Below the pieces are notes generated by a model. The model saw only the letters and a list, made by a program, of their open reading frames with translations, made no database searches and had not been told where the DNA came from. 64,000 bases of DNA from Maribellus comscasis (GTDB taxonomy: Bacteria; Bacteroidota; Bacteroidia; Bacteroidales; Prolixibacteraceae), in the NCBI RefSeq assembly GCF_009762775.1, contig NZ_CP046401.1, positions 6,336,001 to 6,400,000 on the forward strand. The letters run 5' to 3'. Made by a program: the position numbers and the translations under genes. Numbering within the stretch: the first letter of the stretch is position 1; every line of letters begins with the position of its first letter. Below are positions 17,995-26,562 of this stretch, piece by piece.

Positions 17995-19286
17995 CGGCCG
18001 CGGCTATGGGCAGTAAAGGATTAGAATATATAATCCATCCATAATAACCGTGAGCCGATGCGTTTTTGTTTCGATTTTATTTTGTTTAAAGAGTTATAGT
18101 TTTTGTTTACAATATAAATATTTTAAATAGCATTGCCAAGCATGGGCGTTGTAGCATTTATAGTCATGCCAATGCAATTTAGCGGCGCCTTTATTGGCTA
18201 TAGCTGTTGTTATGGTGTCGGCAAAAGCCTCTGCGTGGCAGCCCGAGACTTACTTAAAATGTTATCACCGAAGGAGGGCTGGCGGAATGTTTGCCCCTCC
18301 CAAGTGATGTGCCAATTTTGACATCCAGGCCAGGTAACCACGAAGTTAAACCTCAGCAGTAAACAACCACTTTCCAGCCATAAATTTTATCGGCTTTGTT
18401 AAACACGTTGGCCGCAACTGGTTTAACTTAACTGTTAAAATTGGCGCAGGAGTTGAAGCCTGCAAACATTGTGACCGCCCGAACTGCATTTAGTGCGGGC
18501 TATCATGAGCTAAACGCAGCCCCACCATCCAACAAAGCACAATCAGCCAGCACAAAAATGTGGGGCGTGAAAACCCACCATAACCAATATTTTAAAGAAC
18601 AAGTTCGCATACTAACGATAACCCCCACGCTGCACCATAACGGCCGCGGCTATGGGCAGTAAAGGATTAGAATATATAATCCATCCATAATAACCGTGAG
18701 CCGATGCGTTTTTGTTTCGATTTTATTTTGTTTAAAGAGTTATAGTTTTTGTTTACAATATAAATATTTTAAATAGCATTGCCAAGCATGGGCGTTGTAG
18801 CATTTATAGTCATGCCAATGCAATTTAGCGGCGCCTTTATTGGCTATAGCTGTTGTTATGGTGTCGGCAAAAGCCTCTGCGTGGCAGCCCGAGACTTACT
18901 TAAAATGTTATCACCGAAGGAGGGCTGGCGGAATGTTTGCCCCTCCCAAGTGATGTGCCAATTTTGACATCCAGGCCAGGTAACCACGAAGTTAAACCTC
19001 AGCAGTAAACAACCACTTTCCAGCCATAAATTTTATCGGCTTTGTTAAACACGTTGGCCGCAACTGGTTTAACTTAACTGTTAAAATTGGCGCAGGAGTT
19101 GAAGCCTGCAAACATTGTGACCGCCCGAACTGCATTTAGTGCGGGCTATCATGAGCTAAACGCAGCCCCACCATCCAACAAAGCACAATCAGCCAGCACA
19201 AAAATGTGGGGCGTGAAAACCCACCATAACCAATATTTTAAAGAACAAGTTCGCATACTAACGATAACCCCCACGCTGCACCATAA
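17995..19286 (-). repeat. S cassettes 10-11, next to the recombinase
   Basis: Two 646-bp units (17995-18640, 18641-19286). The last abuts the recombinase-proximal DNA at the same G/TT cut point, so it would be the most recently inserted unit if insertion occurs at that junction as in integrons. Confidence 0.85.
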
Positions 19287-19380
19287 CGTATGTGGAAGGA
19301 CACATTTGTGCACATTATTTTTTTTATAGGTGTTACAAAATGTTTCGTTTCCAATAAAATAGGTTTGTAAATATACCATT
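19287..19380 (-). other. Recombinase-proximal attachment region (attI-like)
   Basis: The 94 bp between the recombinase stop and the first cassette. In minus-strand sense it ends CACATACG before the TT of the first S unit. Compare the cassette ends ACATACAAGTGACCG, ACATAGCCGAACCG and CATAGCCGCGGCCG. It also has TGTGCACA and a second ATGTG copy, which could be binding boxes. The long stem of the cassette sites is absent, as expected for an attI rather than an attC site. The assignment rests on position and the shared cut point. Confidence 0.5.
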
Positions 19381-20550
19381 TCATTTACTGCTTATTATTT
19401 CATCAATAGGATTAATAACTTTCCCGATTTCCAGGTTTGAAACATGCGTATAAATTTCTGTCGTCTGAATATTTTCATGCCCCAATAAACTTTGAATTAC
19501 CCTTAAATTAGTTCCTTGTTCCAGTAAATGCGTGGCAAATGAGTGACGTAACATATGCAAATGCACCCGCTTTTTTATTCCTGCCTTTCCTGCCGACTTT
19601 TTAAAAACTCTTGTAATACTCGTACTTGAATATTGTTGGCCATTTTGTCCTTCAAATAACCATTTACTGGGTTTATATGCCATAAAATATTCCCGAAGAT
19701 GAATCAATACATTTGCAGATAACAAAGAATACCTGTCCTTTTTACCTTTACCGCCTCTTATTTTAATAAGCATTCTTTTTGAATCAACATCGTTAATTTT
19801 TAGGTTTAAAACCTCGTTTCTTCTTAAACCTGCTGAGTAAATCAGCTCCAGTAAACATCTGTGTTTTACATTTGAAATGCTTCTTAAGATATTCTGAATT
19901 TCTGTTTTACTGAGTGTGTCGGGTAAATTCTTTTCTTTACGGGGCCGCTCAATCTTTATTAACTGTTTTTCCCTGCCCAAAACTTTTTCATAATAAAATT
20001 TTATGGAGTTTATCCGCTGGTTTTGTTCGCTTCCTGACATATTTTTTTGCCGGATAAGTAATAAGATATAGTCATTTATTTCTTCTGTTTTTATGTCCGT
20101 CAGATCGCGGCTTGCAAAATAATGTATATAATCTTTAAAGTAGGCGCTGTAAGTTTTGATGGTACTTTCGCTGTATCTTTTTTGTTTCAAAAGCTCCATA
20201 TATCCCCTGGGAAGTTGTATCCGATTTCTGTAGGGATAATGGCCGGGCAACTGCAATCGTTTCTGTTTAATTTTGTCTTCCGGACACTCCTGTTCTGAAA
20301 AGAAAATAGATGCTGAATCCTGAAATAACTTCAAAAAAAAGTTAAGGTCAAAATCTTTTTCGGTCATATACCAACAGCCCATTGTTTTGCTCCACGTGGC
20401 TGTTGTCTTTTTGCGCAATACATCTATAATATGGACATGGTAATCAAACTCAATCCGCATTATATTCTGTTCCCTGTGAAATCCTTTTCTGAGCGTTATG
20501 TTGAGTCGAGAGGTCAATGATTTTTTGTTTTTCGTCTTTAAAATTAACAA
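19381..20550 (-). CDS. XerC/D-like tyrosine recombinase of the cassette array
   Basis: A 389-aa site-specific recombinase, likely the cassette integrase. An N-terminal extension of about 110 aa is followed by a SAM-like core-binding domain (about 112-200) and the catalytic domain. Catalytic residues are all present: Arg243 in AGLRRNE, a Lys in GGKGKKDR, His332 and Arg335 in HMLRH, His358 in LLGH, and Tyr367 in EIYTHV. The segment between GGKGKKDR and HMLRH is short, without the extra helix region that marks integron IntI proteins. The chosen start may be too early; Met31 (codon at 20458-20460) is an alternative. It points toward the array, so read-through could transcribe the cassettes. Confidence 0.92.
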   Translation of the reverse strand: MLILKTKNKKSLTSRLNITLRKGFHREQNIMRIEFDYHVHIIDVLRKKTTATWSKTMGCWYMTEKDFDLNFFLKLFQDSASIFFSEQECPEDKIKQKRLQLPGHYPYRNRIQLPRGYMELLKQKRYSESTIKTYSAYFKDYIHYFASRDLTDIKTEEINDYILLLIRQKNMSGSEQNQRINSIKFYYEKVLGREKQLIKIERPRKEKNLPDTLSKTEIQNILRSISNVKHRCLLELIYSAGLRRNEVLNLKINDVDSKRMLIKIRGGKGKKDRYSLLSANVLIHLREYFMAYKPSKWLFEGQNGQQYSSTSITRVFKKSAGKAGIKKRVHLHMLRHSFATHLLEQGTNLRVIQSLLGHENIQTTEIYTHVSNLEIGKVINPIDEIISSK

Positions 20551-20909
20551 TAAATTTTACTTTTTTACTGATTCTGTAGTTCTTTTTTTACCGGTTTCCC
20601 TGATTCTATATTTTTATTTCTATCAGTAACTTGTTGTTTTGTTATTTGAAGCTTTTTCGTGTATCACTATTCCTAAATGCGATAGTACTCGGGAGCTACT
20701 GCGCTTTTACCCCCGGGTTTGTTTTATTTGGCAAAATTTATTTTAGCTTCATATCTCCCTGGCTATGTTATATGATAGCCGGTTGCGTTAAATACTCGTT
20801 CAACATAGAAAAATTAAAGTAATCCATCTTCAAATGCACCCTTGTAGTTAACAAACCAACTTCTTTTTGTATTTTTGAAAATAATACTTAAACCAATAAA
20901 ATTTTTCAG
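20551..20909. other. Intergenic region between recombinase and DUF1080 gene
   Basis: 359 bp, AT-rich, with divergent genes on both sides, so it must hold both promoters. A -7 box TATTTTTG (20870-20877) is well placed for the rightward gene starting at 20910. I see no clear Bacteroidota promoter for the recombinase and no credible gene. The boundary between array-associated DNA and chromosome should lie here. Confidence 0.5.
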
Positions 20910-21917
20910 ATGAAATCATCAAAAATATTTGTTACAGCCATACTTTGTATTACAGTATTAACAGGGTGGGCTCAAAATTCAAAAAACGGTTTTTTCGGAA
21001 TGTGGACCATAGCCATTGAAAATGGTTCTGTGGGATGGCTCAGTGTAAACGACGATAAAGGATATCTCGATGCCGAATTGTTATGGCAGGGTGGAAGCGT
21101 GGTTCCGGTAGCCAATGTCTATTTCGAAGACGAGAACACCCTGGTTGTTACACGCAGCCAGGAACGCCCTGTTAACCGTGACGATGAAGACGGGCGAAAA
21201 TTTGTAGTGACGCAAACCTACCGGTTTACACGTAACGGTGATAAGGCAACAGGAGTTGCTGTTTTTCCTTCGCGCGACCGGATGAGTATAAATAAAACCA
21301 AATTCGAAGCATGGAAGTTGCCGCCTGTTTCCGCAACCCCCGATTTGTCAAAAGTTAAATATGGCAAGTCTGTAAAATTGTTTAACGGAAAAAATCTTGA
21401 CGGATGGCGTTTGATTAATCCAAAACAGGCCAATGGTTTTAAAGTAATCGATGGTGCTTTGGTAAACGACCCTGTTCAAAAGGAAGGTGAACATATTTCT
21501 TACGGAAACTTACGTACTGAAGATGAGTTTGAAGATTTTAATCTGAAACTAGAAGTAAATATCCCGGAACACAACAACAGTGGCGTTTATTTGCGTGGGA
21601 TGTATGAAATTCAAGTGTTTGATTCGTATGGAAAACCGCTGGATTCGCATAACATGGGAGCACTTTACAGCAGGGTAACCCCCTCGGTAAATGCTGAAAA
21701 ACCGGCCGGACAGTGGCAAACTTTAGATATAACTTTGTGCGACCGCCATGTTACCGTTGTTTTGAACGGTACAACCATTATTGATAATCAACCGGCGTAC
21801 GGTCCAACCGGAGGGGCAATTATTGCCGATGTGTTTAAACCCGGACCTATCTATTTGCAGGGCGACCACGGAAAAGTATCTTATCGGAATATTGTTTTAA
21901 CACCAATTGTAAAATAG
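20910..21917 (+). CDS. Secreted DUF1080 (3-keto-disaccharide hydrolase) protein
   Basis: 335 aa with an N-terminal signal peptide (cleaved near TGWAQ). The first third is a beta-rich region. The C-terminal half is the concanavalin-like PF06439 domain, recognisable from VKLFNGKNLDGW near residue 153, then NSGVYLRGMYEIQVFDSYG and the terminal GPIYLQGDHGKVSYRNI. Family members act on 3-keto-glycosides or bind carbohydrate in the periplasm. A -7 box lies at 20870-20877 and a strong terminator follows, so it is probably transcribed alone. Confidence 0.88.
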   Translation: MKSSKIFVTAILCITVLTGWAQNSKNGFFGMWTIAIENGSVGWLSVNDDKGYLDAELLWQGGSVVPVANVYFEDENTLVVTRSQERPVNRDDEDGRKFVVTQTYRFTRNGDKATGVAVFPSRDRMSINKTKFEAWKLPPVSATPDLSKVKYGKSVKLFNGKNLDGWRLINPKQANGFKVIDGALVNDPVQKEGEHISYGNLRTEDEFEDFNLKLEVNIPEHNNSGVYLRGMYEIQVFDSYGKPLDSHNMGALYSRVTPSVNAEKPAGQWQTLDITLCDRHVTVVLNGTTIIDNQPAYGPTGGAIIADVFKPGPIYLQGDHGKVSYRNIVLTPIVK

Positions 21918-21983
21918 CTAAAAATTATCTTTTATGCTGACATAGTTTAACTTTAAAGTGAAACTATGTTTTAAAAAAAAAGG

Positions 21984-22018
21984 CCGTTAGCAGGATTTAC
22001 ACTGTTAACGGCTTTTCG
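21984..22018 (+). terminator. Rho-independent terminator after the DUF1080 gene
   Basis: Stem GCCGTTA/TAACGGC with a 16-nt loop, followed by CTTTTCG and preceded by an A-run, so it may work in both directions. Confidence 0.7.
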
Positions 22019-22063
22019 TTTTGAAAACTTTCTTTACATTCGGTGTGTTAAAATAAGAAGATA

Positions 22064-23386
22064 ATGAATTCAAAATTATTTACACTTTTTATATTGATAC
22101 TTGTCCATTCGGGCGTATTTGCGCAGGTAGTTGAAAAAATAAACAAAGAAGCAGGAAAACAAACCATATCGATGCTGGAGCTTTGTTACGATTTGCACAG
22201 GAATCCGGAATTGTCGTTTCAGGAATTTAAAACCTCAAAAAAGATGGCTGCAGAACTGGAAAAAGCCGGTTTTGAAGTTACCCGTAACTTTGGGGGTAAC
22301 AATGTAGTGGGAATCCTGAAAAACGGAGATGGTCCTGTTGTGATGCTACGCACCGATATGGATGCGCTGCCCGTGGAGGAGAAAACCGGTTTTGAATTTG
22401 CCAGCACACAAACTTCAAAAAATACAAACGGAGAAGACGTTCCGGTGATGCACGCCTGTGGGCACGATGTTCACATGTCGGTATGGGCCGGAACCATACA
22501 TACCCTGGCTGCATTAAAAGACCAGTGGAAAGGAACCCTACTTGTAATTGCCCAGCAGGCCGAGGAATTTAGCGGCGGTGCCGGACTCGCTATTGAAACC
22601 GGCTTATTTCAGAAATTCCCGACACCCGACTATGCAATGGCTTACCATATCAACCCTGAATTGGAATCCGGAAGCATCGGGCTTGTGGGCGGACCTGTGT
22701 TTGCCGGTGTAAAGACCGTTGAAATTACCGTTCACGGAAAAGGTGGCCACGGAGCGTACCCTGAAAAATGTATCGACCCGATTGTAATTGCTTCCCGGAT
22801 TGTTCTTGATTTACAAACCATTGTAAGCCGTGAAATCAGCCCGCTTGAACCGATTGTGGTTACCGTTGGTTCCATTCACGGCGGAACACGCCCCAACATT
22901 ATTCCCGATGAAGTAAAAATGGAACTCACCCTGCGTTATTATTCCGATGAAGCCATCGAAAAAGTAATTGCAGCAATTAACAGAATAAGTAAATCAGCAG
23001 CATTAACAGCCGGAATGCCGGAAGATAAGTTGCCATTGGTTGAGGTTTCTCCGGCCGATACCCCTCCGGTTTTGAATAATCCGGATTTAAGCAAAAAAAT
23101 TCACAGTTTCGCTTCCGAAATAATCAACGGTAAAAACATTGTAGAAGTTTCTCCGGCTATGGTGGGGGAAGATTTTGGTAAATATGGCCGCACACCCGAA
23201 AATATACCCATTTGTTTGATATGGCTGGGAAGTACAAGCCCGGAACTAATGCAGGAACTTGAAACCAAAGGTGAAAAACCGGCTCCGCTCCATTCGCCTC
23301 TCCTTCATCCCGACTACGAAAAAACCATTAAAACAGGTATAAAAGTTATGGCAGGCAACGTGATTGGCTTGTTGAGTACAAAGTAG
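22064..23386 (+). CDS. Secreted M20D amidohydrolase/peptidase
   Basis: 440 aa with a signal peptide (cleaved after GVFAQ). Metal ligands of the M20D family are visible: LRTDMDALPVEE (Asp), HACGHDVHMS (Cys and two His), AEEFSGG (Glu) and a C-terminal His in LHSPLLHPD. The dimerisation domain begins near the VEITVHGKGGHGAYPE segment. Relatives hydrolyse N-acyl amino acids such as hippurate or indole-acetyl conjugates. The exact substrate is unknown; the protein would act in the periplasm. Confidence 0.9.
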   Translation: MNSKLFTLFILILVHSGVFAQVVEKINKEAGKQTISMLELCYDLHRNPELSFQEFKTSKKMAAELEKAGFEVTRNFGGNNVVGILKNGDGPVVMLRTDMDALPVEEKTGFEFASTQTSKNTNGEDVPVMHACGHDVHMSVWAGTIHTLAALKDQWKGTLLVIAQQAEEFSGGAGLAIETGLFQKFPTPDYAMAYHINPELESGSIGLVGGPVFAGVKTVEITVHGKGGHGAYPEKCIDPIVIASRIVLDLQTIVSREISPLEPIVVTVGSIHGGTRPNIIPDEVKMELTLRYYSDEAIEKVIAAINRISKSAALTAGMPEDKLPLVEVSPADTPPVLNNPDLSKKIHSFASEIINGKNIVEVSPAMVGEDFGKYGRTPENIPICLIWLGSTSPELMQELETKGEKPAPLHSPLLHPDYEKTIKTGIKVMAGNVIGLLSTK

Positions 23387-23575
23387 ATGAGTAATTCGGT
23401 GAACCGCGACGTTTTGTCATCGCAAATTACTACTTCGGGGAAACTTCTTGATCCGTTTGTCGTTAATTGCTCCCGACTCATCGAAAAAAATAGCACAAAA
23501 AGCCGTTTTTCTTCAACTTTGAGGTAACGAAATCTTAGCTTAAACGTCATAAAGTTAGTTACTAAATTCAAAGTT

Positions 23576-24082
23576 ATGAAACGGAATATATTTTTCATAT
23601 TTGCAGCGCTGCTGATTTTAAGCTCATGCAGTGGCTATGACCCCGGAGTTTCTGAAGCTTTCATGAAATACCGCTTAAAGGAAGGAGTTACCACTATCAC
23701 CGTTCCCGGCTGGGTAATTCGCATGGCTTCACGTTTTGGCGATCTTGACAAAGAGGAACGCGAAATCCTGCAAAGCATTGATAAAGTTCGGGTACTTACC
23801 GTAGAAAATGAAGATTTAAATGCACGTATAAATCTGCATGAAGAATTTTACAATGGCATTAATCGCAAACGCGACTACGAGGAGCTTCTTGTTATTCATG
23901 AAAACGACGAAGACGTAACTATTTTTGGAAAAATGGATGACAACGTGATAAAAGAAATGGTTATTCTGGTTGGCGGCGACGATAATGTGCTGGTCTATTT
24001 AAAAGGAGAAATAAAACCCGAATTGCTGGATGATAAAATAGATTTGTCACATCCCGATAAATTTCTTTCACTCGACTTTTAG
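23576..24082 (+). CDS. DUF4252 lipoprotein
   Basis: 168 aa with a lipoprotein signal (lipobox near residue 17, LILSSC). The rest fits the DUF4252 family: ITVPGWVIRMASRF near the start, then a domain ending in VYLKGEIKPELLDD. Such proteins are often encoded near ECF sigma/anti-sigma genes in Bacteroidota, but none is here. Function unknown. A terminator follows. Confidence 0.8.
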   Translation: MKRNIFFIFAALLILSSCSGYDPGVSEAFMKYRLKEGVTTITVPGWVIRMASRFGDLDKEEREILQSIDKVRVLTVENEDLNARINLHEEFYNGINRKRDYEELLVIHENDEDVTIFGKMDDNVIKEMVILVGGDDNVLVYLKGEIKPELLDDKIDLSHPDKFLSLDF

Positions 24083-24130
24083 ATTATACGATTCTCATAA
24101 TTCTTCCCGGTATTTTCCGGGTGTTAGCGT

Positions 24131-24162
24131 AAAGGATTTCATGTTGGTGAAATCCTTTTTTC
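24131..24162 (+). terminator. Rho-independent terminator after the DUF4252 gene
   Basis: Stem AAGGATTTCA/TGAAATCCTT followed by a T-run. Confidence 0.75.
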
Positions 24163-24269
24163 GTTTTATAGAATTAAAAGTGAGGTTTTTATTATATCGA
24201 ATGTTCATTACCTTCTTTTGAAAATTAAAGGCAAACAGTTATTTTTAACAACCTTTTCTGCAAAAAAAT

Positions 24270-24971
24270 ATGAAATATGTAACCGAACCGGAGCTGATAA
24301 CAGCAGGGAAATGTAACCTGCAGATGATCGAGAGCGGAATTTTAAAAAAAAAGTATTCACTTAAAGAAATTTCTGAAATTTTACCCGGAATTATTCATGT
24401 AAACGCTGTCGACGATTTTTCCATTCATTTTATTAATAAATATGGTGAAGAGAAATACGGGATGGCAAGTGAAGAAATTGCCGCAGAAGGAGAAAAGTTT
24501 ATTCAGCGGATTTTTGAACCCGGAACGCTTGAAGTATTCTCGGAACCTTTAATACAAATGATTCAGGAAGATGATCGTTCACAAGTGATTTCTTTTTTTC
24601 AGAAAGTGGAGCTAAATAAAAATGTTGGTTACAAGTGGCTGCTAACAACATCCAAAATTTTGAAAGGCCGAAACGAATTTATTTCTGTTTCACAGGAGCT
24701 CTCCGGCATGGACGGTTCAATCCGAGCTGTTACCAAATTACTCGACGATAATCTTTATCTTCGAAAAAACATAAAAAAGTTTGGGAGCCTTACCAAACGC
24801 GAAAAACAGATATTGAAGCTGGTTACCCGGGGATTGTCGACCAAACAGGTCGCCGAAAAGTTGTTTTTGTCGCCGCAAACCGTTAAAACACACCGCAAAA
24901 ACATCAGTAAAAAGCTTGATCTAAAACGCATTATCGACTGGGAGTATTTCGTTAATGTGTTTGAAATTTAG
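24270..24971 (+). CDS. LuxR-type transcription regulator, first of a tandem pair
   Basis: 233 aa. The C-terminal LuxR/GerE helix-turn-helix is clear: LTKREKQILKLVTRGLSTKQ followed by VAEKLFLSPQTVKTHRKNISKKL. There is no receiver domain. The N-terminal 165 aa look like a PAS-type sensory fold with the shared phrase LPGIIHVN. The next gene is a diverged copy, starting 8 bp after this one ends, so the two are probably cotranscribed. Ligand unknown. Confidence 0.82.
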   Translation: MKYVTEPELITAGKCNLQMIESGILKKKYSLKEISEILPGIIHVNAVDDFSIHFINKYGEEKYGMASEEIAAEGEKFIQRIFEPGTLEVFSEPLIQMIQEDDRSQVISFFQKVELNKNVGYKWLLTTSKILKGRNEFISVSQELSGMDGSIRAVTKLLDDNLYLRKNIKKFGSLTKREKQILKLVTRGLSTKQVAEKLFLSPQTVKTHRKNISKKLDLKRIIDWEYFVNVFEI

Positions 24972-24978
24972 GGATTTT

Positions 24979-25683
24979 ATGAAGCGGCACCGGACAGAAA
25001 AAGAAATACTAACCGATAGTCAACTCTCGCTTTTTAAGCTTGAAAAAGGGCTTCAGCAACAAAAATATTCCATTAAAGAAGTCGGAGAGTTGTTGCCGGG
25101 AATGCTTCATCTAAACCGTTCTGATGATCTGGTATTGTCATATTTTAATTCATGGGCACTAAATCGTTTTGAAAAAACAGTGGATGAAATACTGGAGCTT
25201 GGGCTTGAATTTATGGTTTCCATTTTTGAACCCGGAACAGCGTTTCTGTTCAGCAAGTCGCTGGTTCAGTTTTTAAATGAAAATGACGGTAGCTCCAGCC
25301 ATGGTTTTTTTCAGAAACTCAGATTTAATACAAAAAGAGAATATGAGTGGATGTATACTACTTCGAAGTTGTTTTTTGACCGTAATTTTGTTTTTTCTTA
25401 TTCAACGCCAATCAGTGATTTGGAAACCAACAACCGCTTTTTACTTCAAAACCTTGAAGACAATCTTTTTCTTCGCAAAAACTTCCTCAAATTCCAGTCG
25501 TTAACCAAACGCGAAAAAGAGATTCTGAAACTGGTTGCCAGTAGTTTAACAAGTCGTCAGATTGCAGAACAATTGTATCTTTCAAAAGCAACGGTTTCTA
25601 CTCATCGCAAACACATTACACAAAAACTCGAATTGACAAATATCAACGATTGGATCCGTTATTCCAATGCATTCAATCTGTAA
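24979..25683 (+). CDS. LuxR-type transcription regulator, second of a tandem pair
   Basis: 234 aa from the chosen ATG; an upstream in-frame ATG at 24955 would overlap the previous gene by 17 bp. Same plan as its neighbour: N-terminal PAS-like region (LPGMLHLNRSDD), a conserved FEPGTAFLFSKSLVQFL stretch, then LTKREKEILKLVASSLTSRQ and a LuxR recognition helix. The pair arose by tandem duplication and has diverged. A terminator follows 120 bp later. Confidence 0.82.
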   Translation: MKRHRTEKEILTDSQLSLFKLEKGLQQQKYSIKEVGELLPGMLHLNRSDDLVLSYFNSWALNRFEKTVDEILELGLEFMVSIFEPGTAFLFSKSLVQFLNENDGSSSHGFFQKLRFNTKREYEWMYTTSKLFFDRNFVFSYSTPISDLETNNRFLLQNLEDNLFLRKNFLKFQSLTKREKEILKLVASSLTSRQIAEQLYLSKATVSTHRKHITQKLELTNINDWIRYSNAFNL

Positions 25684-25803
25684 ATACCTACCCATAGGTA
25701 TTTCACCTGTTTTAATGAATGCTTAGCTTTGCCTGCGATAACTCTAACTTTTTTTTAAGTAGTCGTTACATAACAAATAGTTGCTAACTCTCAGGTTCTT
25801 TTG

Positions 25804-25834
25804 AAGGGTTCCACATCGTTGGAATCCTTTTTTG
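25804..25834 (+). terminator. Terminator after the LuxR pair
   Basis: Stem AAGGGTTCCA/TGGAATCCTT with a T6 run. Confidence 0.7.
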
Positions 25835-25885
25835 ATGAGGTTTTGCGATTTGTAATCTCAGAAAAAGATGTGGTTAAAGATGACA

Positions 25886-26539
25886 TCATCCAAGCATCTC
25901 CTCAAAATCTTTAATCACCCAATCAGCCTCACTTTGATCCTGAAACTCAGAACCTGGACCGGCAAAAGCGACCACTTTCATTCCGGCTTTTTGGGCAGCT
26001 TTTATCCCGTTGGTGGAGTCTTCAATAACCAGGCATTCTTCGGGCGAGACTCCCAGTTTTGCAGCTGTCAGAAGAAAAATATCAGGTTCGGGTTTGCTTG
26101 CTCCTGCCATCTGGCTGTCAACCACCACACTAAAGTATTTTTTTAAATCCGTTTTTTTTAGAATTAACGCAATCACATCCGGATAAGACGATGATGCCAC
26201 GGCCAGCGGCAAACCTTTTTTAGTTAAAAGTTGAATTAATTTTTTAACACCGGGCATGGGTTCGATATTTTCGAGCGATTCAAAATAAGGGCTTACAATC
26301 GAATTGGTCATTTCTACCAGTTCGGGAATCGAATGCGGCAGTTTGTATTTTGTTTTTAGCCTTTTCCACATCAGGTCGGTGGCGGTTCCCTGGAAAGTCT
26401 GGTGTTCTTCATCGGAAATATTCAATCCCAGCTTTTCAAAGTTTTGTCTTTCAACTTCAAAATAAAACGGTTCGGAGTTGACGAGTACTCCGTCCATATC
26501 AAAAATAACGGCGTTAAAATTATCGGGTATGAGTTTCAT
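25886..26539 (-). CDS. HAD-family phosphatase, beta-phosphoglucomutase-like
   Basis: 217 aa. HAD motif I VIFDMDGVLVNSEP gives the nucleophile and acid/base aspartates. A helical cap follows, then motif II (VASSSYPD), the motif III lysine in AGASKPEPDIF, and motif IV ECLVIEDSTNGIKAA. The order fits the beta-phosphoglucomutase/sugar-phosphate phosphatase branch. It would act on a sugar phosphate in the cytosol; the substrate is not predictable. It lies 23 bp after the 377-aa gene and could share its transcript. Confidence 0.9.
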   Translation of the reverse strand: MKLIPDNFNAVIFDMDGVLVNSEPFYFEVERQNFEKLGLNISDEEHQTFQGTATDLMWKRLKTKYKLPHSIPELVEMTNSIVSPYFESLENIEPMPGVKKLIQLLTKKGLPLAVASSSYPDVIALILKKTDLKKYFSVVVDSQMAGASKPEPDIFLLTAAKLGVSPEECLVIEDSTNGIKAAQKAGMKVVAFAGPGSEFQDQSEADWVIKDFEEMLG

Positions 26540-26562
26540 TGGGCTTTTTGAGGCTAAAAGTA

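Noticed and set aside
3958..19286. Assembly artefact producing repeated I and S units
   Set aside because: Cannot be excluded without reads, but the units are arranged in a non-regular order with unique cargo between them, and unique cassettes share the same borders.
20631..20822. 63-codon frame in the intergenic region after the recombinase
   Set aside because: TTG start, low-complexity Phe/Tyr-rich product, no motif; likely chance.
21984..22018. GCCGTTAGC...GTTAACGGC as a solo attC-like site outside the array
   Set aside because: Short stem with T-run directly behind a gene stop; an ordinary terminator explains it.
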